Below are positions 38,080 through 49,060 of a DNA stretch of 64,000 nucleotides, in pieces. The stretch's first letter is position 1. The number at the start of each line of letters is the position of its first letter. The stretch is from Anas platyrhynchos (taxonomy: Eukaryota > Chordata > Aves > Anseriformes > Anatidae). The position numbers and the translations under genes were made by a program. Location: the NCBI RefSeq assembly GCF_047663525.1, contig NC_092606.1:6260501-6324500 (forward strand). The letters run 5' to 3'. Below the pieces are notes generated by a model, which saw only the letters and a program-made list of their open reading frames with translations, ran no database searches and had not been told where the DNA came from.

Positions 38080-38290
38080 CCCCCTCCTTTTATTTATTTA
38101 ATTCATTCACGTATTTATTCAGTTCTTGAGCCTGTTCCAGAAATATGCTGCTGATCTCAATTTCTTGTCTCTGCTACGTGCGGGCTCTTTGCCTTTCTTT
38201 GCCGAGGAAGCAGTCCCACAGGAGCTGCAAATAATCAACAATTATCATGGCATGCATCCCTAGACATAATTACAGACAATCCAGAGGAAC
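38080..38290. other. AT-rich block, candidate conserved non-coding element
   Basis: It holds TTTATTTATTTAATTCATTCACG, GCAAATAATCAACAATTATCATGG and GACATAATTACAG. AATAATCAACAATTAT is an imperfect inverted pair of ATAAT/ATTAT cores. Confidence 0.3.
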
Positions 38291-38749
38291 CTGGAGACAA
38301 AGGCAGCCCGTCTAACACAAGACCCATGCTGTCTCTTCCTCCTCACGTGCCCCATACCATCCAACGTGTAAAAGGAGATCAAAGCCCAGGGTTTGGGGCA
38401 CGGGGGGTTCATGAGGCGCTCAGAGGAAGAAATGCCCTTTGCAGAGGTTCTTGCCTTGGGGATGCAGCAGAAAAAAAACTCAGAAAAGGGTTTCAGCCCC
38501 ACTGTTGGGGGGTCTGATGGCAACTGAGATGTCTCCCACTCCCCTGGCTGCCTCAGAAGAGACCCTAAAGTACCCTGTGCCTATCTCCAGTGTGGAAAAT
38601 AGGTTCTCCAGGAAGACACCAGTGGCCTCCCAGTTGGTGCCTGGTCCAAGATGGGGCGGGCGGGATGATTTTGGGGACACTGCCCATCCATAGCTCCTTC
38701 CCCATGGGAAGTGGCAGGGGACAAAGGGACCTGGGGTGCCCCCGGTGAC

Positions 38750-38890
38750 TTTAAAAGGCCAAAGTTTGCACAAAAGGGCCTGGCTCTGAAGGCCCACGGC
38801 CTTCTTCAGGCTGGTCGCTATGGCAACGGGGCCTCCTCCAGCCGCCAAACTTCACCCAGCCGGGCTCAGGGCGCCGAAGCGAAGAGGGTC
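38750..38890 (+). promoter_or_regulatory. X-box-like site in a GC-rich, promoter-like patch
   Basis: GTCGCTATGGCAAC at 38814-38827 matches the RFX consensus with the usual AT spacer; only the sixth base deviates, and as a pyrimidine. It lies in a GC-rich stretch (38814-38890) and 57 bp downstream of a TATA-like TTTAAAAG at 38750-38757. No downstream frame looks coding, so this could be an orphan promoter, an unannotated non-coding RNA start or a chance match. Confidence 0.4.
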
Positions 38891-39342
38891 GGGAGAATGC
38901 AAACGACCTGCAATCCCTCCAAACCCTTCCAATCAATAGCATATTAATTTTAAACCACGGGAGCCTGGCGAGACGTGTGTGAGGATGAAGGAGCAAATCC
39001 CAAGCAGCATGGACGAGGCAGAAAGACAAGGCAGAGATCTGTCTCTTCCACACCCTGAGCCTCCAAGCAGGCACAGAAGAGGCCGTACTCATGTCACCGG
39101 CAGGGTAACTGCTTTAATTAGTGACTCGAGTGCTCTCCGCAACAGACTTGGCTCCCTTGATGAGCCTGTGAGGCGGCTGCCACCTGGCTGGAGGCCGGAG
39201 GGTGGCCTGGGCCTTCCCAGCCCCGTTTTCTGCCCCATCCTTGTCCCTCTCTGCCTCTTTGGCTTTCTGCTGTCTGCTCAAACAACCCCCAAGCCTGCTT
39301 TAGCCCATTTATCTTGTAATATTCAAAGATGGGCTCCTGCTT

Positions 39343-39445
39343 TAGAGAAAAGGAAACTTAGGGTGCAAGGGACTTGCTCAAAGCCGCCCATTGAGGGCTG
39401 GTGGGAGGTGAATGCTGCTGGAATTATGCTGGGACTCTGAGTCCG
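39343..39445 (-). repeat. MIR-like ancient SINE fragment
   Basis: Read on the + strand it gives AGAAAAGGAAACTTAGGGTG, GGGACTTGCTCAAAG, then GCTGGAATTATGCTGGGACTC. This is the reverse complement of the MIR core order (tRNA-like B-box region, CTTGGGCAAGT, CTCAGTTTCC). Heavily decayed. Confidence 0.5.
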
Positions 39446-39769
39446 AGTTTTGTATCCCAGTGAGGCTTCACAGCTCTGCTGTGCAGCTCCTTCCTCTGTT
39501 TCACGTGCCTCTGCAGCTAAACTAAAGGAGGAAGCAAAAAAAAAAAAAAGGAAATTTAACTTCCAGAAAAAAAAATTATCATCTTTGCAATGAAGCTCCT
39601 GCCTCAGTTTTCCAACCAAAATTTCCAAACCACTAAAGTGTTTATTTTAGGAAGTTGATGGTTGCTTTTTGGAAACAATCACTTTTTCGAGAAAGCTGTT
39701 TATACAGATAACCATCATCCTTCTCCTTCTTGAAGCAGCAGCTGTTGTGGGAGACAGCTGAAATGGCAA

Positions 39770-40060
39770 ACACGCTCCCTCTCAATCCATCACCCCGACA
39801 CAAGGAAAGAAGAGCTACTTAAGTTAAAGGACAATGTTTGCATAAGAGCAGCTCGACCACAAATCAATTCATGCTGGAAATCAGGAGAAGGCTTTAACCA
39901 GAGCAGCAGGTTCCTGGAATGATCCGATGGGGTTGGGGGAGAATACCCTTTTTTAAGGAGGGGAGGCAGGTGAGTGAGTTCATGAAGCATCACACATGAT
40001 GGAGCTGACTTTGACTTGATTGAATCAGAAAGATCTAATTTCATATTTCTGCTTCATGCC
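39770..40060 (+). repeat. Old CR1 LINE fragment, 3' region
   Basis: The order GAAGAGCTACTTAAGTTAAAG, GACAATGTTTGCATAAGAGC, GCTGGAAATCAGGAGAAGG, AACCAGAGCAGCAGGTTCC and CACATGATGGAGCTGACTTTG matches the conserved downstream part of old CR1 elements. It is about 20-25% diverged by eye. It lies just upstream of a separate CR1 ORF2 remnant in the same orientation; because the 3' part comes first, two insertions are more likely than one intact element. Confidence 0.75.
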
Positions 40061-40689
40061 AGAGGTCTCTGGGCAGCTAGAGCTTTACCTAATGATCCGT
40101 GCTATATGGAAAGAAACTTAAAGAACGTTCGCTATTGAATTTCCATAGTCTTTCCCAGCCCATTTGCATTTAAAACAAGCTTTCAGATGCTGTGCGTGGG
40201 ACAAGACACATTTCTGCTCAATACACATCCAATTTTCCCCATTGCGGATTCAGGCTGGCGGCGCCGATTGCTGTAGATGCAGATGGAGTTGTGTGAGAAT
40301 CTGGCGTTTTCTGGCCCAGAGAAATCTTACAGGGAAATAGCTGCAGCGGTACCGAGTACTCTGGCTGAGCCAGCGCGTGGCAGGATGAGTGTGGTGTTTC
40401 CAGATTACTGAGAAACAACATTATGGCAGTCTGGGGTTTTGAATCATTTCCCTTTCTAAAACGGAAACCAAAAATCCACAATTTCCGGCCCAACCATTAA
40501 GAGCTATTCCAAAGAGAACTGAGCTCAAGTAGCAAGAAACCTTTTGCTTCAACTATTTCAAAGCATTAGTTTCAACCTTTACTGCCTTGTTATTAAAATG
40601 CATCCATTTTTTAGAAGAAATTGATTTACATTTTAAAACAGCAGAAAAGTCAGTTTGAATTTCAAAAAAACAAAAATCCCACTTGAAAA

Positions 40690-41755
40690 TGTCAGTGGCT
40701 GAAGAGGGAAAGCTATTGACAGACGATGCTGAGAAGGCTAAAGCATCTTCCAGTTCAGTCTTTACTAAACAGATCAGCTGTGAGTTGGTGTCTGACACAA
40801 TTAACACTGATGAGTAAGATACCAGGCGGAGAAGGGACAGAAGAGGTTTGAGCATCCTTAGCCAAGGTGGATGTTTTTGCATGGGCTGCATCATGCCAGC
40901 TCCATCCCTGGCTGCTCCAAGAGCCACCGTGTGCCACTCTGGGGCCAACAAGGTGATATTTGGAAACATGACGATGCAAAAAAAAAGTAGAAAAGAGCAG
41001 AGGTAGCCCCTATGTTTTTAAAGTGGAGGCTGGCAAATTAAGTTTACCTTGAATTTGGGGAAACAAGCTGAGAGCAAAGAAAACCTATGCGAACACCTGG
41101 AAGAACACAGAAAAATGAGCAACAGCCAACTTGAATTTGTAAAGACCAAATTGGGTCAAACCAATCTAATTTCCTCCAATGACAGCGTGGCAGGGCTGGT
41201 GCTGGAGGAAGATGCAGGAGATGTCATCTGTCTTTACTTCAGGAAGGCTTTTCAAGCTGTCTGCCATGACATTCTCATCAGCACGCTGGGAAACAGCTCT
41301 GTATTGCAATTTGGCTCTACCTGGAGAGGGATTATCAATGGCTCCCTGTCAGGGAGGGATGCGTCTACCAGGGGTCTCCTGATCCGGTACAATTTGATAT
41401 TTCAATTAACCTCCCGGATGATGGAAGAGGGAAGATGTTTATTAGATCTGCAGAGGGCTCTCCCCCCAGGAAAGGCTACCAGCACTTTGGAGGGCATGAA
41501 ACCAAACCTTCAGACCAAGACTTAAGCCCCAGTGATGGGAAATTGGGAGAAAGGGCCTGAGTCACCCTACAATCCCAATGAAATTCAGAGAGGAGCAGAG
41601 CACAGCTCAGCAGCGAGTCGCTCGCACAAACACCAGATGGGCTACAACGGGCTGGGCAGCAGCTCGGCAGAAAAAGATCCAGAGCTGCATTTGATGCGAA
41701 GTGGAACAGACTGCGGCGACAAAGGTGAAGGGCTGACGGCAGTGTTGTCGTAGAG
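40690..41755 (+). pseudogene. CR1 LINE ORF2 (reverse transcriptase) remnant
   Basis: Conceptual translation follows the CR1 ORF2 order. A TDDAEKAK...SVFTKQISCEL block at about 40705-40795 corresponds to the spacer before the RT domain. RT blocks follow at 41100-41340 (SNSQLEFVK, TNLISS, GDVICLYFRKAFQAVCHDIL); in that last block YFRKAF replaces the usual YLDFSKAF, so the catalytic Asp of RT motif A is lost. A later block (HKHQMGYNGLGSSSAEKDPEL, about 41625-41700) corresponds to the region after the RT core. Frames change and the YADD-type region is not recognisable, so the copy is dead. It acts only as neutral filler or possible exapted sequence. Confidence 0.85.
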
Positions 41756-43530
41756 ATGGCTCACAGCTTTCTTCAGACAGCGATGAAGTTCAGAAGCTCT
41801 CTGGGGCCTTCTGCCCTCATTTTTTGTTCAAGGGTTCAGGTCCAGAAAAAGCTACTTTTGCTGCCATTGGTTCAGGTTTAAATACGTGTACATTTCCGCC
41901 AGGAGGTTTCCACTTTGCTTTGTTCTTCCAGCACAGCATCAGTTCATTCTGTGCCCGACACTGCCTGCCTGGCTTTTTTTTTTTGATCTTTCATGTAGAG
42001 CCAGGGATTAATATAGTTTCAACACCATTTTCAGAAAATCAGCAAATTGCATTTGTGTCTCCCTGGAGGCTGCAGGCTCCAGAGCAGCCTTCTCCTTCGG
42101 CGAGACGTGGAGCAATGGGGCTCCTCCGACGGGCTGCGACCACAGACCTGCCAGGAGGAGGAAGATTCACAGCCTCTCAGATCCCACTGACGGCTCTATC
42201 CTTCAGCAACTCCGCCGTAAACATGCACACGGCAATAACTGCATGCACACAGAAAAGGCTGTTGCTAATAGATTGTACTGCTTGTTGCTACTCTGCTACG
42301 AATGTCCTGCTAATTTTTTGTTTTCACCAAATTTTCCACTTGAAATATGAGAGAGGAAGCGAAGCCGTGAGTTGCATCGCTGAGGAGATGCAGAGCTGCT
42401 GCTTCGCCTCTGGCTCCGTGGGGAAGGGGACTCAGAGCTGCTGGGATCACTGCTGGGTCCTGCGGGGCCCCGACCATGTCCCGTTTAAAATGTCCTCACC
42501 GGCAGCTGGCATCACGCAGAGCCTCATCCTAGGCTGCAGTACCATGAGAAATAGAAGCTGGGGCTGCAAGTCCTAAGGCCACGTCCAAAGGAGGGTTTGC
42601 CCCTGGTGGCTCTGCAAATATTGTAAAAAGAACAGACACAGAACTACCCCAACCCACAGCCCCAAGCCCTAAAAATAAGGACTGATGCTGCCAGTCTCGG
42701 GAGGTGGGGGCTTTGGAGAGAGAAAAAGAGATGACAACTGAGCAAGCATCACCATTTTAGAGGTATGCTGGCTGAGCACCAAGGTCAAAATGATGAAGGC
42801 TATTTGTTTCACTGCAAAGCCAAACTTTCTGTCTCCCCGGTGCACCTTCCTCCAGCCATATTTTATGCAAACCCCTGTCCTGGGTGCTCAGCTGCGGAGC
42901 AGAGCAGGGAGGACACAAGCTGCGGAGCCGCATCCGCCCCTGTTGCTGGTGGGCAGTGCCCGGCACGGAGATTTAAAGGCTGGAGCAGAGAAATCCTTTA
43001 AATCCAGACGTGCAGTGTAGGAACAAGAAAGGCAAATGGGTAACTGGGAAGCGTTTTGATGCTGGGAAGGAATACAAATCAGAAGGGCTGCCGGAGCTTT
43101 GCTCTACAGCTCTTGGCATGTTGTTGTCGAGATGCCTGAATCCTGCCATTTTCAATTGACTGAATTATCTAGGAAACAGCAGCAGGGGCAGCTCCCAACG
43201 CCAGCATTTCGGGGATGCTCACGCCTGTCTGCCCAGCCTCTGCAGCTGGAGCACCACGAGGTGGTGGGGCAGAAGCCCCAGCCAAGCCCTGGCCCCCCTC
43301 TCCTGCAGACACCCCACGCTGCCCCATGGGCGCAGTGGGGCTGGAGGTGGGGGGCAGGAGCTGCTCCAGGAGGAACTGAGCAGGGTCAAACCCACCAAAA
43401 CGCCCCGGTCTCAGGGCAAGAAGAGGGGGCCCTACAAGCCAGATGCCATCAGAGCTGCATCTGGAGGCTGGGAGACTGCTAATGCTGCCCTTTTGGGGAA
43501 TTGCCAGAAAATCGCCAAACCCAAGAGCAG

Positions 43531-43590
43531 GCGTGAGCGTGCACGGGGCTGGGTGAGGGTGCACGGGGCCGGGTGAGCGTGCACAGGCGG
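43531..43590. repeat. 20-bp minisatellite, three copies
   Basis: Three units of GGGTGAGNGTGCACGGGGCN follow in perfect 20-bp register at 43531, 43551 and 43571. The first starts GCGTGAG and the last ends GCACAGGCGG. It is CpG- and GTGCAC-rich. Confidence 0.85.
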
Positions 43591-44629
43591 CTGCTGATGG
43601 AGAAGGAGTGAGTGAGAGGCAAAGGCTGGAAGTGTTTAAACATGCAAACACACATCCCCTCTTAACAATCAGCACGGATGGAAATATTGATGGTTGCATT
43701 AAAAGTAAATATATTTTTAATTAAATCATTTTCCCCTTCTCCATTCAAGGGGCGTGAAAGCACTCATAAAATTAAAGTGCTGCATGATTTTTTTTCCCTC
43801 TCTCTCTCTCTCCTCTGCCACAGCCGCTCTCCCTCCCCGTTCTCTCTCCCTTCCCACCACCAGCACCACCCCACAGCACCGTCGGTTTGGGGCTCTTTAA
43901 CCCCCTCCCAGCACCTGGCAGACCTCAAGGTGCGAGCACAAGAGCTGATCCACTCCCTGCTCTCTCCTCCTCACCCCCAGCCCCAGCTCTGGCACGGCTC
44001 TGAAGGGCTCATTAATCAAAAGGCAATTAATTCCCCATCATGGGGGCAAATAACAGATACAGACGTTCAATAGCCGCCTTTTTCCACGCTCGAGCGTTTC
44101 TCTGATTCCTGCAAACTGAAATAAAAAGAAGCCAAAGCAAAAGAAACACCAAATGATTAAACGCTTCATTAACATCCTGCAAGGCGGGGAGGCCAGGGCT
44201 TATCCATCTCTGTCGCCGGAGAGACAAATAGTTCAGAGGTGGCGGAACCGTCGCCAAAAGCAGGGTGCAAATTGGGGTGCGAGGCCCTGGGAGGTCCTGT
44301 GAGCAGGAAATGCCCTGCAAAAAAGGGCTATTTCCCCCCAAAATGGGCAATAAAGCCTTTTTTTTTTCCTTCTTTCCCTGCTTGGCCTCCAGGCAGTGAG
44401 GTGGGAAGATGCTCAGCCGTTCCCCACATCACCCTAACCCCACATCCCTGCTCAGCTCCAGTACCTGGCCCCACTGCACATCCCTCCGACAATTCTCCTT
44501 CAAATACAACGAGCGAGCAGGTTCATGGCATGGGAAGGAACTGATGCTCCTTGTCATTGTGCTGCTGCGGAGTCAAGAAATGACGAAGAGTTTTGATACA
44601 CAAAACCCTCGGTTTGCTCAACCCCCGTG

Positions 44630-44900
44630 TCCCGATCAATTAGCTGATGATCGCTGCCTATAGAAGAATTAAGGGTAAACTATGATATTACTTATTTAAT
44701 CAACGAACTCACAAAAAACAAGGCACACAATTCAAATGCTCAGTCGGTATCATTAATCACGGTTTGTAGCAGAAAATAATTTTATATTATTAAAGCAATT
44801 ACCATGTAATCATTTATGTTGGCAAAAATTCATTAATCTTTATTCATTATTCAATCAGATCGCATTATTTTAGCCTATTCCATCTAACTTGCCACTTCAA
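44630..44900. other. TAAT-rich block, strongest candidate conserved non-coding element
   Basis: At least ten TAAT/ATTA cores occur in 270 bp (GAATTAAGGG, TTTAATCAACG, CATTAATCACGG, AAATAATTTTATATTATTAAAGC, CATGTAATCATT, TTCATTAATCTTTATTCATTATTCAATC). The rest is non-repetitive and low in CpG. It differs sharply from the GC-rich, simple-sequence flanks. An accidental LINE relic is the alternative, but no family fits. Confidence 0.4.
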
Positions 44901-45817
44901 AGCGGTGAGAAAAAAAAAGAAAAAAAAGTGACAAAAGAAACTTTTTCTAATTCCGAACTATAAGGCTTGGCAGAAATTACTTCCAAATATAATTAATGTG
45001 AAAGCATTGTGTCTGCAGGAGGGAAAGCAGGGATGTCGTCCTCTCCCCAGAGTTTATTTGCTGCTTCTCTGTACTTTGGGCTGCAATTCCCAAGGGCTCG
45101 GCGCTCACAACTCAGAGCTGGGTTTGGGTTTGCTTTTTTTTGCTTTTTTTTTTCCCATTCCTTTCTATTTAATCACCTGAATAAATTGCCAGATTGTGTG
45201 TTCAGGAACCAGCAGCTCTCCTCGTGAGCCTGATGGGCAGATTAGCAGAAAACTCAACCGCACGGAAAGAGAGGAGAGGAGCACGGTGCTGCCCACCGAA
45301 ATGCCGCCAGCCCCGCGGGCACCTCTGGCTGTGGTTTGTACCTCTGAGCCTTCCCCCCGAAAATCAAAGCTGTGTAGGAAGCTGAGCTGTGCCAATCTGG
45401 GTCAGGCTCTTATCTGCCGGCAAGCAAAAAGGAAATTGGCCCAAGTTTTCTTCTTTTTTTTTTTTTTTTATCTTCTGAGATGAGTGAAACTGCAGTGCTC
45501 ATTATTGGAGTTATTTTACTTTAATAGTCAAAGAGGTTGCTGAAGATCTTTTGATTTTATATCCGTGAATTTATCTTGATAGTTTTTCCTCCATGGGAAA
45601 AAAAAAAAAGGGGGTGTGGGGGGGAAAAAACAAGCAATTAATCCCCAGGAGACCACAGTTTCAGGCTCCTTAGCATGCCACTTACAAACCGTGTGGCTAA
45701 ACCCTGTTTTAGTTGGTGAGCAGGTTTCTCTGTAGTCCCTCTCCCCGGGGAAACACAAATTTGTCTTCAAAACGTCACTGCAAAGTAGGACAGTAATGTT
45801 AATGCTATTTTGCTGCT

Positions 45818-45935
45818 AAGAGAGAGTGTGAGCAGTTTGCCCAAGGTAGCTGAGGGGGCGTGTGATGGATCCAGGCGTAACACCTGGGTCTCCAGCTTAC
45901 CCCATCCCAGGCTTGCTCTAAAGCCCAGTGTCTGC
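45818..45935 (-). repeat. MIR-like ancient SINE fragment
   Basis: The + strand reads GTGAGCAGTTTGCCCAAGG, GGATCCAGGCGTAACACC, TGGGTCTCCAGCTTACCCC and GCTTGCTCTAAAGCCCAGTG. This is the antisense MIR pattern (GACTTGCCCAAGGTCACAC, then GAACCCAGGTCTCCTGA, then CAGTGCTCTAACC). Diverged by at least a quarter by eye. Confidence 0.55.
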
Positions 45936-48367
45936 CCAAATTCAGGGCAATGCAGTCCCCTTGCCCCAGGGGACAGCCTGGTGGCCCTGCTGTGGCACCA
46001 GGTCTGGGTGGTGCTTGAACCCCTGCCCCCTGCTGCTTGAGATGCTTTCTGTGCTGGGCAGACACCGACGAGGAGAGACACCTCGACCAATTTCCCCTTC
46101 TCTGTACCGTGATTCCAGCTCAAACCCTGCCTTTCTGTGGTCCTCGTGAATTATCCTGAATTTCCTGGGATCTTCAACCCTCCCCTTCCTGCTGCAGCCC
46201 ATAGGGCCTGCACGGAGCAGCGTGCTGACACCCATGGGTGCCAGTTGTGTTTCTTTTCTGCTGCTCCCTGGTGCGGGCTGGCAGGTGGATGAGGGGAGGA
46301 GGAGGATGAAGGAAAGCAGAGCCATCGTAAAGCAAATTCTATAAAATTCTAAAAAACCTCTATTTCCAGAGCTCCCCGGAGGATCTACGAGTGCTATCCC
46401 TTTCTAGATATCCGATCTCCACCTCCATTTAATCCTTTTCCCCATGGCTGTACAACTGCAGCTCCTGCTTCCTCGCCCCTTTACTCCAGGTTGGCATCCC
46501 TCTGATATGACACTGGAGCAGGACAAGGGTTACTGGTTTCCACTTTCCCCATCACTTTCCATCCCCAGCTCTCCCCAGGGCACGCTGTCACGGCACCACG
46601 GGGTCAGCAAAAGCGGCCAGCGCAGCCCACCCAGGGGCTGACTCCCATCACCCCAAAAGCCATCATTTGGATTTACGAGGCAGAAGCAGCAGCTTTGCCG
46701 GATGCGAGAGGCAATTCAGCCTCAACGTAAATAACAAAAACAACAAAAAAAAAGAGCAATATTGTTTTCCTTTGGCGCATGTAACAGGTTGTCATGGGGA
46801 AGGCGTGTGGGCTTTTTCGCTAAGGGAGCAGCGCTGCTGACCTTTGGAGAGCGTTTGCTCAGAGCCAGCTGCTGCGTTCGGCTCATCCCCGGGCTGTGCG
46901 AATCCACAGCCTCGTGGATTGAGCGAGAGGAGGCTCGGCCCCGTCACCCCTCCTAGGGGAAAAAAAAAGGCTGGAAAAACCTGAGTGCACCTCCACGCTC
47001 CTGCCAGAGCCAGCAGCCTCTGCTACGCTGTCCTGGGGAGCTGGGGCTAGGGCTTGGCATTGCACAGAAGTCACCGAGTCCCTGGAAAAATGCCCCCGTT
47101 GGAGGGAATGCTAAAGATCAGCTGGAATTTGTCCAAAATCAGGTCTATAGCACGGCTCCTAAACGCAGACCTGTAGCTGAGCCTGAGCTCTACACCTGCA
47201 AGGCTGCGCTCCAGCACCAGCAGCAGTGCGCCGCGCTGCGCCTGATGGAGACAACACGGGGCCCTCGGCTCTCAGTGCCTCCAGGGCTTGGCAGGGATTC
47301 CCCCCGTGATTTCAGGGGCTTTAACCACTTGTCCCTTCAGATTCTGGGAAAACTCTGGGGGATGAATGCTGACACCTGGCCTCCACCCAGTGTGGTTTGG
47401 GACATGCGGTTTGGCAGGGGAATGGGGACAAGCCACAGGGATCAGCAGCAGGAGGGAAATGAATGCAGGCAAACCAAAACATCCCAAAATCACAGAAATT
47501 CAAGCAGATTGGGGCAGGTCCACAAAGCTTTAATGTGCAGGGAAACTACTCCATTTTTAGACAGTTTCCCTGCATGTCCCTCTGTGGACAAGCCCCTTGC
47601 CCACCGGCTGGGGGTGCAGACACCTCCATGCCGACCACTGGCAAAGCTCCTTTGGGGGCTTCTGGTTACCGAACACACCCTGGCTCCAGCAAAACACTTA
47701 CCTGCCCATTTTTCCCTTAAAATTTCCTGCACATTTCCCTGGAAATAAAACCCTGCGTGAGACAAGCTCCTGGGACGTCCCAGGAGGGAACGGGGACTTT
47801 TGCAGCTGCCAGGCAGGGATGCGGCTCGGCACGGGGCTGGGGGAGGGCTGGCTGCAATCACATCTCCCACCCATTTTGCAGGCTTGGTTTAGTGCATCTG
47901 CGGTATGCTCTGGAAGCAGCTTAAAGAGATTTTGATAGCATTGCTGGGAGAAAATGAACCTGTTAATGCTGCTATTTGCCGCAAAAAGGATTCACGCCCA
48001 GAACACTTTCTCACAGCAATGATCATTTTTAGCTGTGAGAATGAATTAGCCTTCCACTGAAAAGCTATTTGCATGGGAAAGAGGTCAGCTAGGAGCAGGA
48101 AACCGATTATTTGGGGGTAAGGCCCTGTCCTAGCCTTGAGGCGACGTGGGTTTCACTCTCATTTTTAACTCTTCATCTCCTGCCACCCCCTGCGCCCTCA
48201 AAACCCACTCCCCTCCGCGTCCCAGAGCAAAGGGGCCCTGGGGGCACCGCGAGGGCTTTTACCATCCCCGAAGCCAGCCATCTCGCTAGTAAAAGCTCTG
48301 GGTTTATGCTGGCAGGACCAGTTCATTTAATCATCCTCCGATTGCCAGCCTGCTTACAGCAATTTGA

Positions 48368-48485
48368 GGATGAATAGCGCGGGAGCGGTGCTGCTAACCC
48401 CGGGCACTGGCTCAGCCGCGCACCCGGCCCCACGCACGGAGCCGCTTGGCGCTGAGCGAGGCCCACGACCCGCCCGGCTCCGCTG
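48368..48485. promoter_or_regulatory. Small CpG-dense patch
   Basis: About 16 CpGs fall within 118 bp at roughly 75% GC. This is well above the surroundings but shorter than a standard CpG island. A GC-rich enhancer or alternative promoter is possible; no exon with a start codon and coding bias follows on either strand. Confidence 0.45.
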
Positions 48486-48884
48486 CCAGGAGTTAATTGC
48501 AGGCAACGTTTCAACAGGAAAGAGGCCAAAAAGATAATTATCCCGGAGGCTGCAGTTCTCAGCTTGGTTTGTAAGGCCACCGGGAACGGGGTGGGTTCGG
48601 TCTCCTGGGAATAAAGCTCTGCCCCAGGAGCAGCTCTCCACCCAGGACCCCAAGGAGGGGCAGTTTGGGGCCATTTCACAGCTTGGGGACTTGCTGAGGA
48701 AGGGCACAGAGGCTCTCAGGTGGTGGTGACCCTCCAGGAGCCTCCCAAGGTCCACCTTGCTCAGTCGGAGGGGACAGGATCCCTGCAACCACGGCACGAC
48801 AGGCTCCAGGTCTGCTTTGCCTCTCCAGCCGGCTCCCCTCGCCCTGCAGTGTGGCAACCAACTTTTCTCGAGCCCACCATTTCT

Positions 48885-49060
48885 TTCCTTCTCCAACTTC
48901 CCGCGTTACTAATTATCTGAAGGAGATTGATAAACCCGCCAGTCGCCGCTCTGGTTACAGGTCACTTACCGCGGTAATAAGAAGTGCAGAAATCAATAGC
49001 CATAAATAGCGGTTGGGAATCAAATTCCCCGAACACTACTTTAAGTAAGGAGAAGGTTTA
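48885..49060. other. Candidate conserved non-coding element
   Basis: It includes CTAATTATCTG, GAGATTGATAAAC, TTACCGCGGTAATAAG, GAAATCAATAGCC and CCATAAATAGCGG. The GATTGAT/ATCAAT words resemble PBX/HOX cores and the last resembles a degenerate CArG/MEF2-like site. TTACCGCGGTAA is a perfect 12-bp palindrome. Confidence 0.35.

Larger units (their letters stand above)
29881..38749. other. Non-coding interval
   Basis: No gene is supported. It includes poly(T) tracts at 33.58, 34.80 and 37.25 kb, the imperfect repeat at 35.25 kb within AT-rich sequence at 35.15-35.75 kb that may be an unrecognised old repeat, and two AT-rich blocks entered separately. The remainder is unique with chance frames. 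Confidence 0.55.
41756..48367. other. Non-coding interval
   Basis: No gene is supported. A 250-codon frame at 41824-42576 lacks codon bias, recognisable domains and splice structure. Other contents are the 20-bp minisatellite, a (CT)7 tract at 43798-43812, a TAAT-rich block at 44.63-44.90 kb with a smaller one at 43.99-44.06 kb, a MIR-like remnant, and A/T/G homopolymers at 44.36, 45.14, 45.46 and 45.6 kb. Confidence 0.55.

Noticed and set aside
41824..42576. 250-codon open frame after the CR1 relic
   Set aside because: No resemblance to CR1 or any protein family, no codon bias, and mixed composition typical of unique non-coding DNA.
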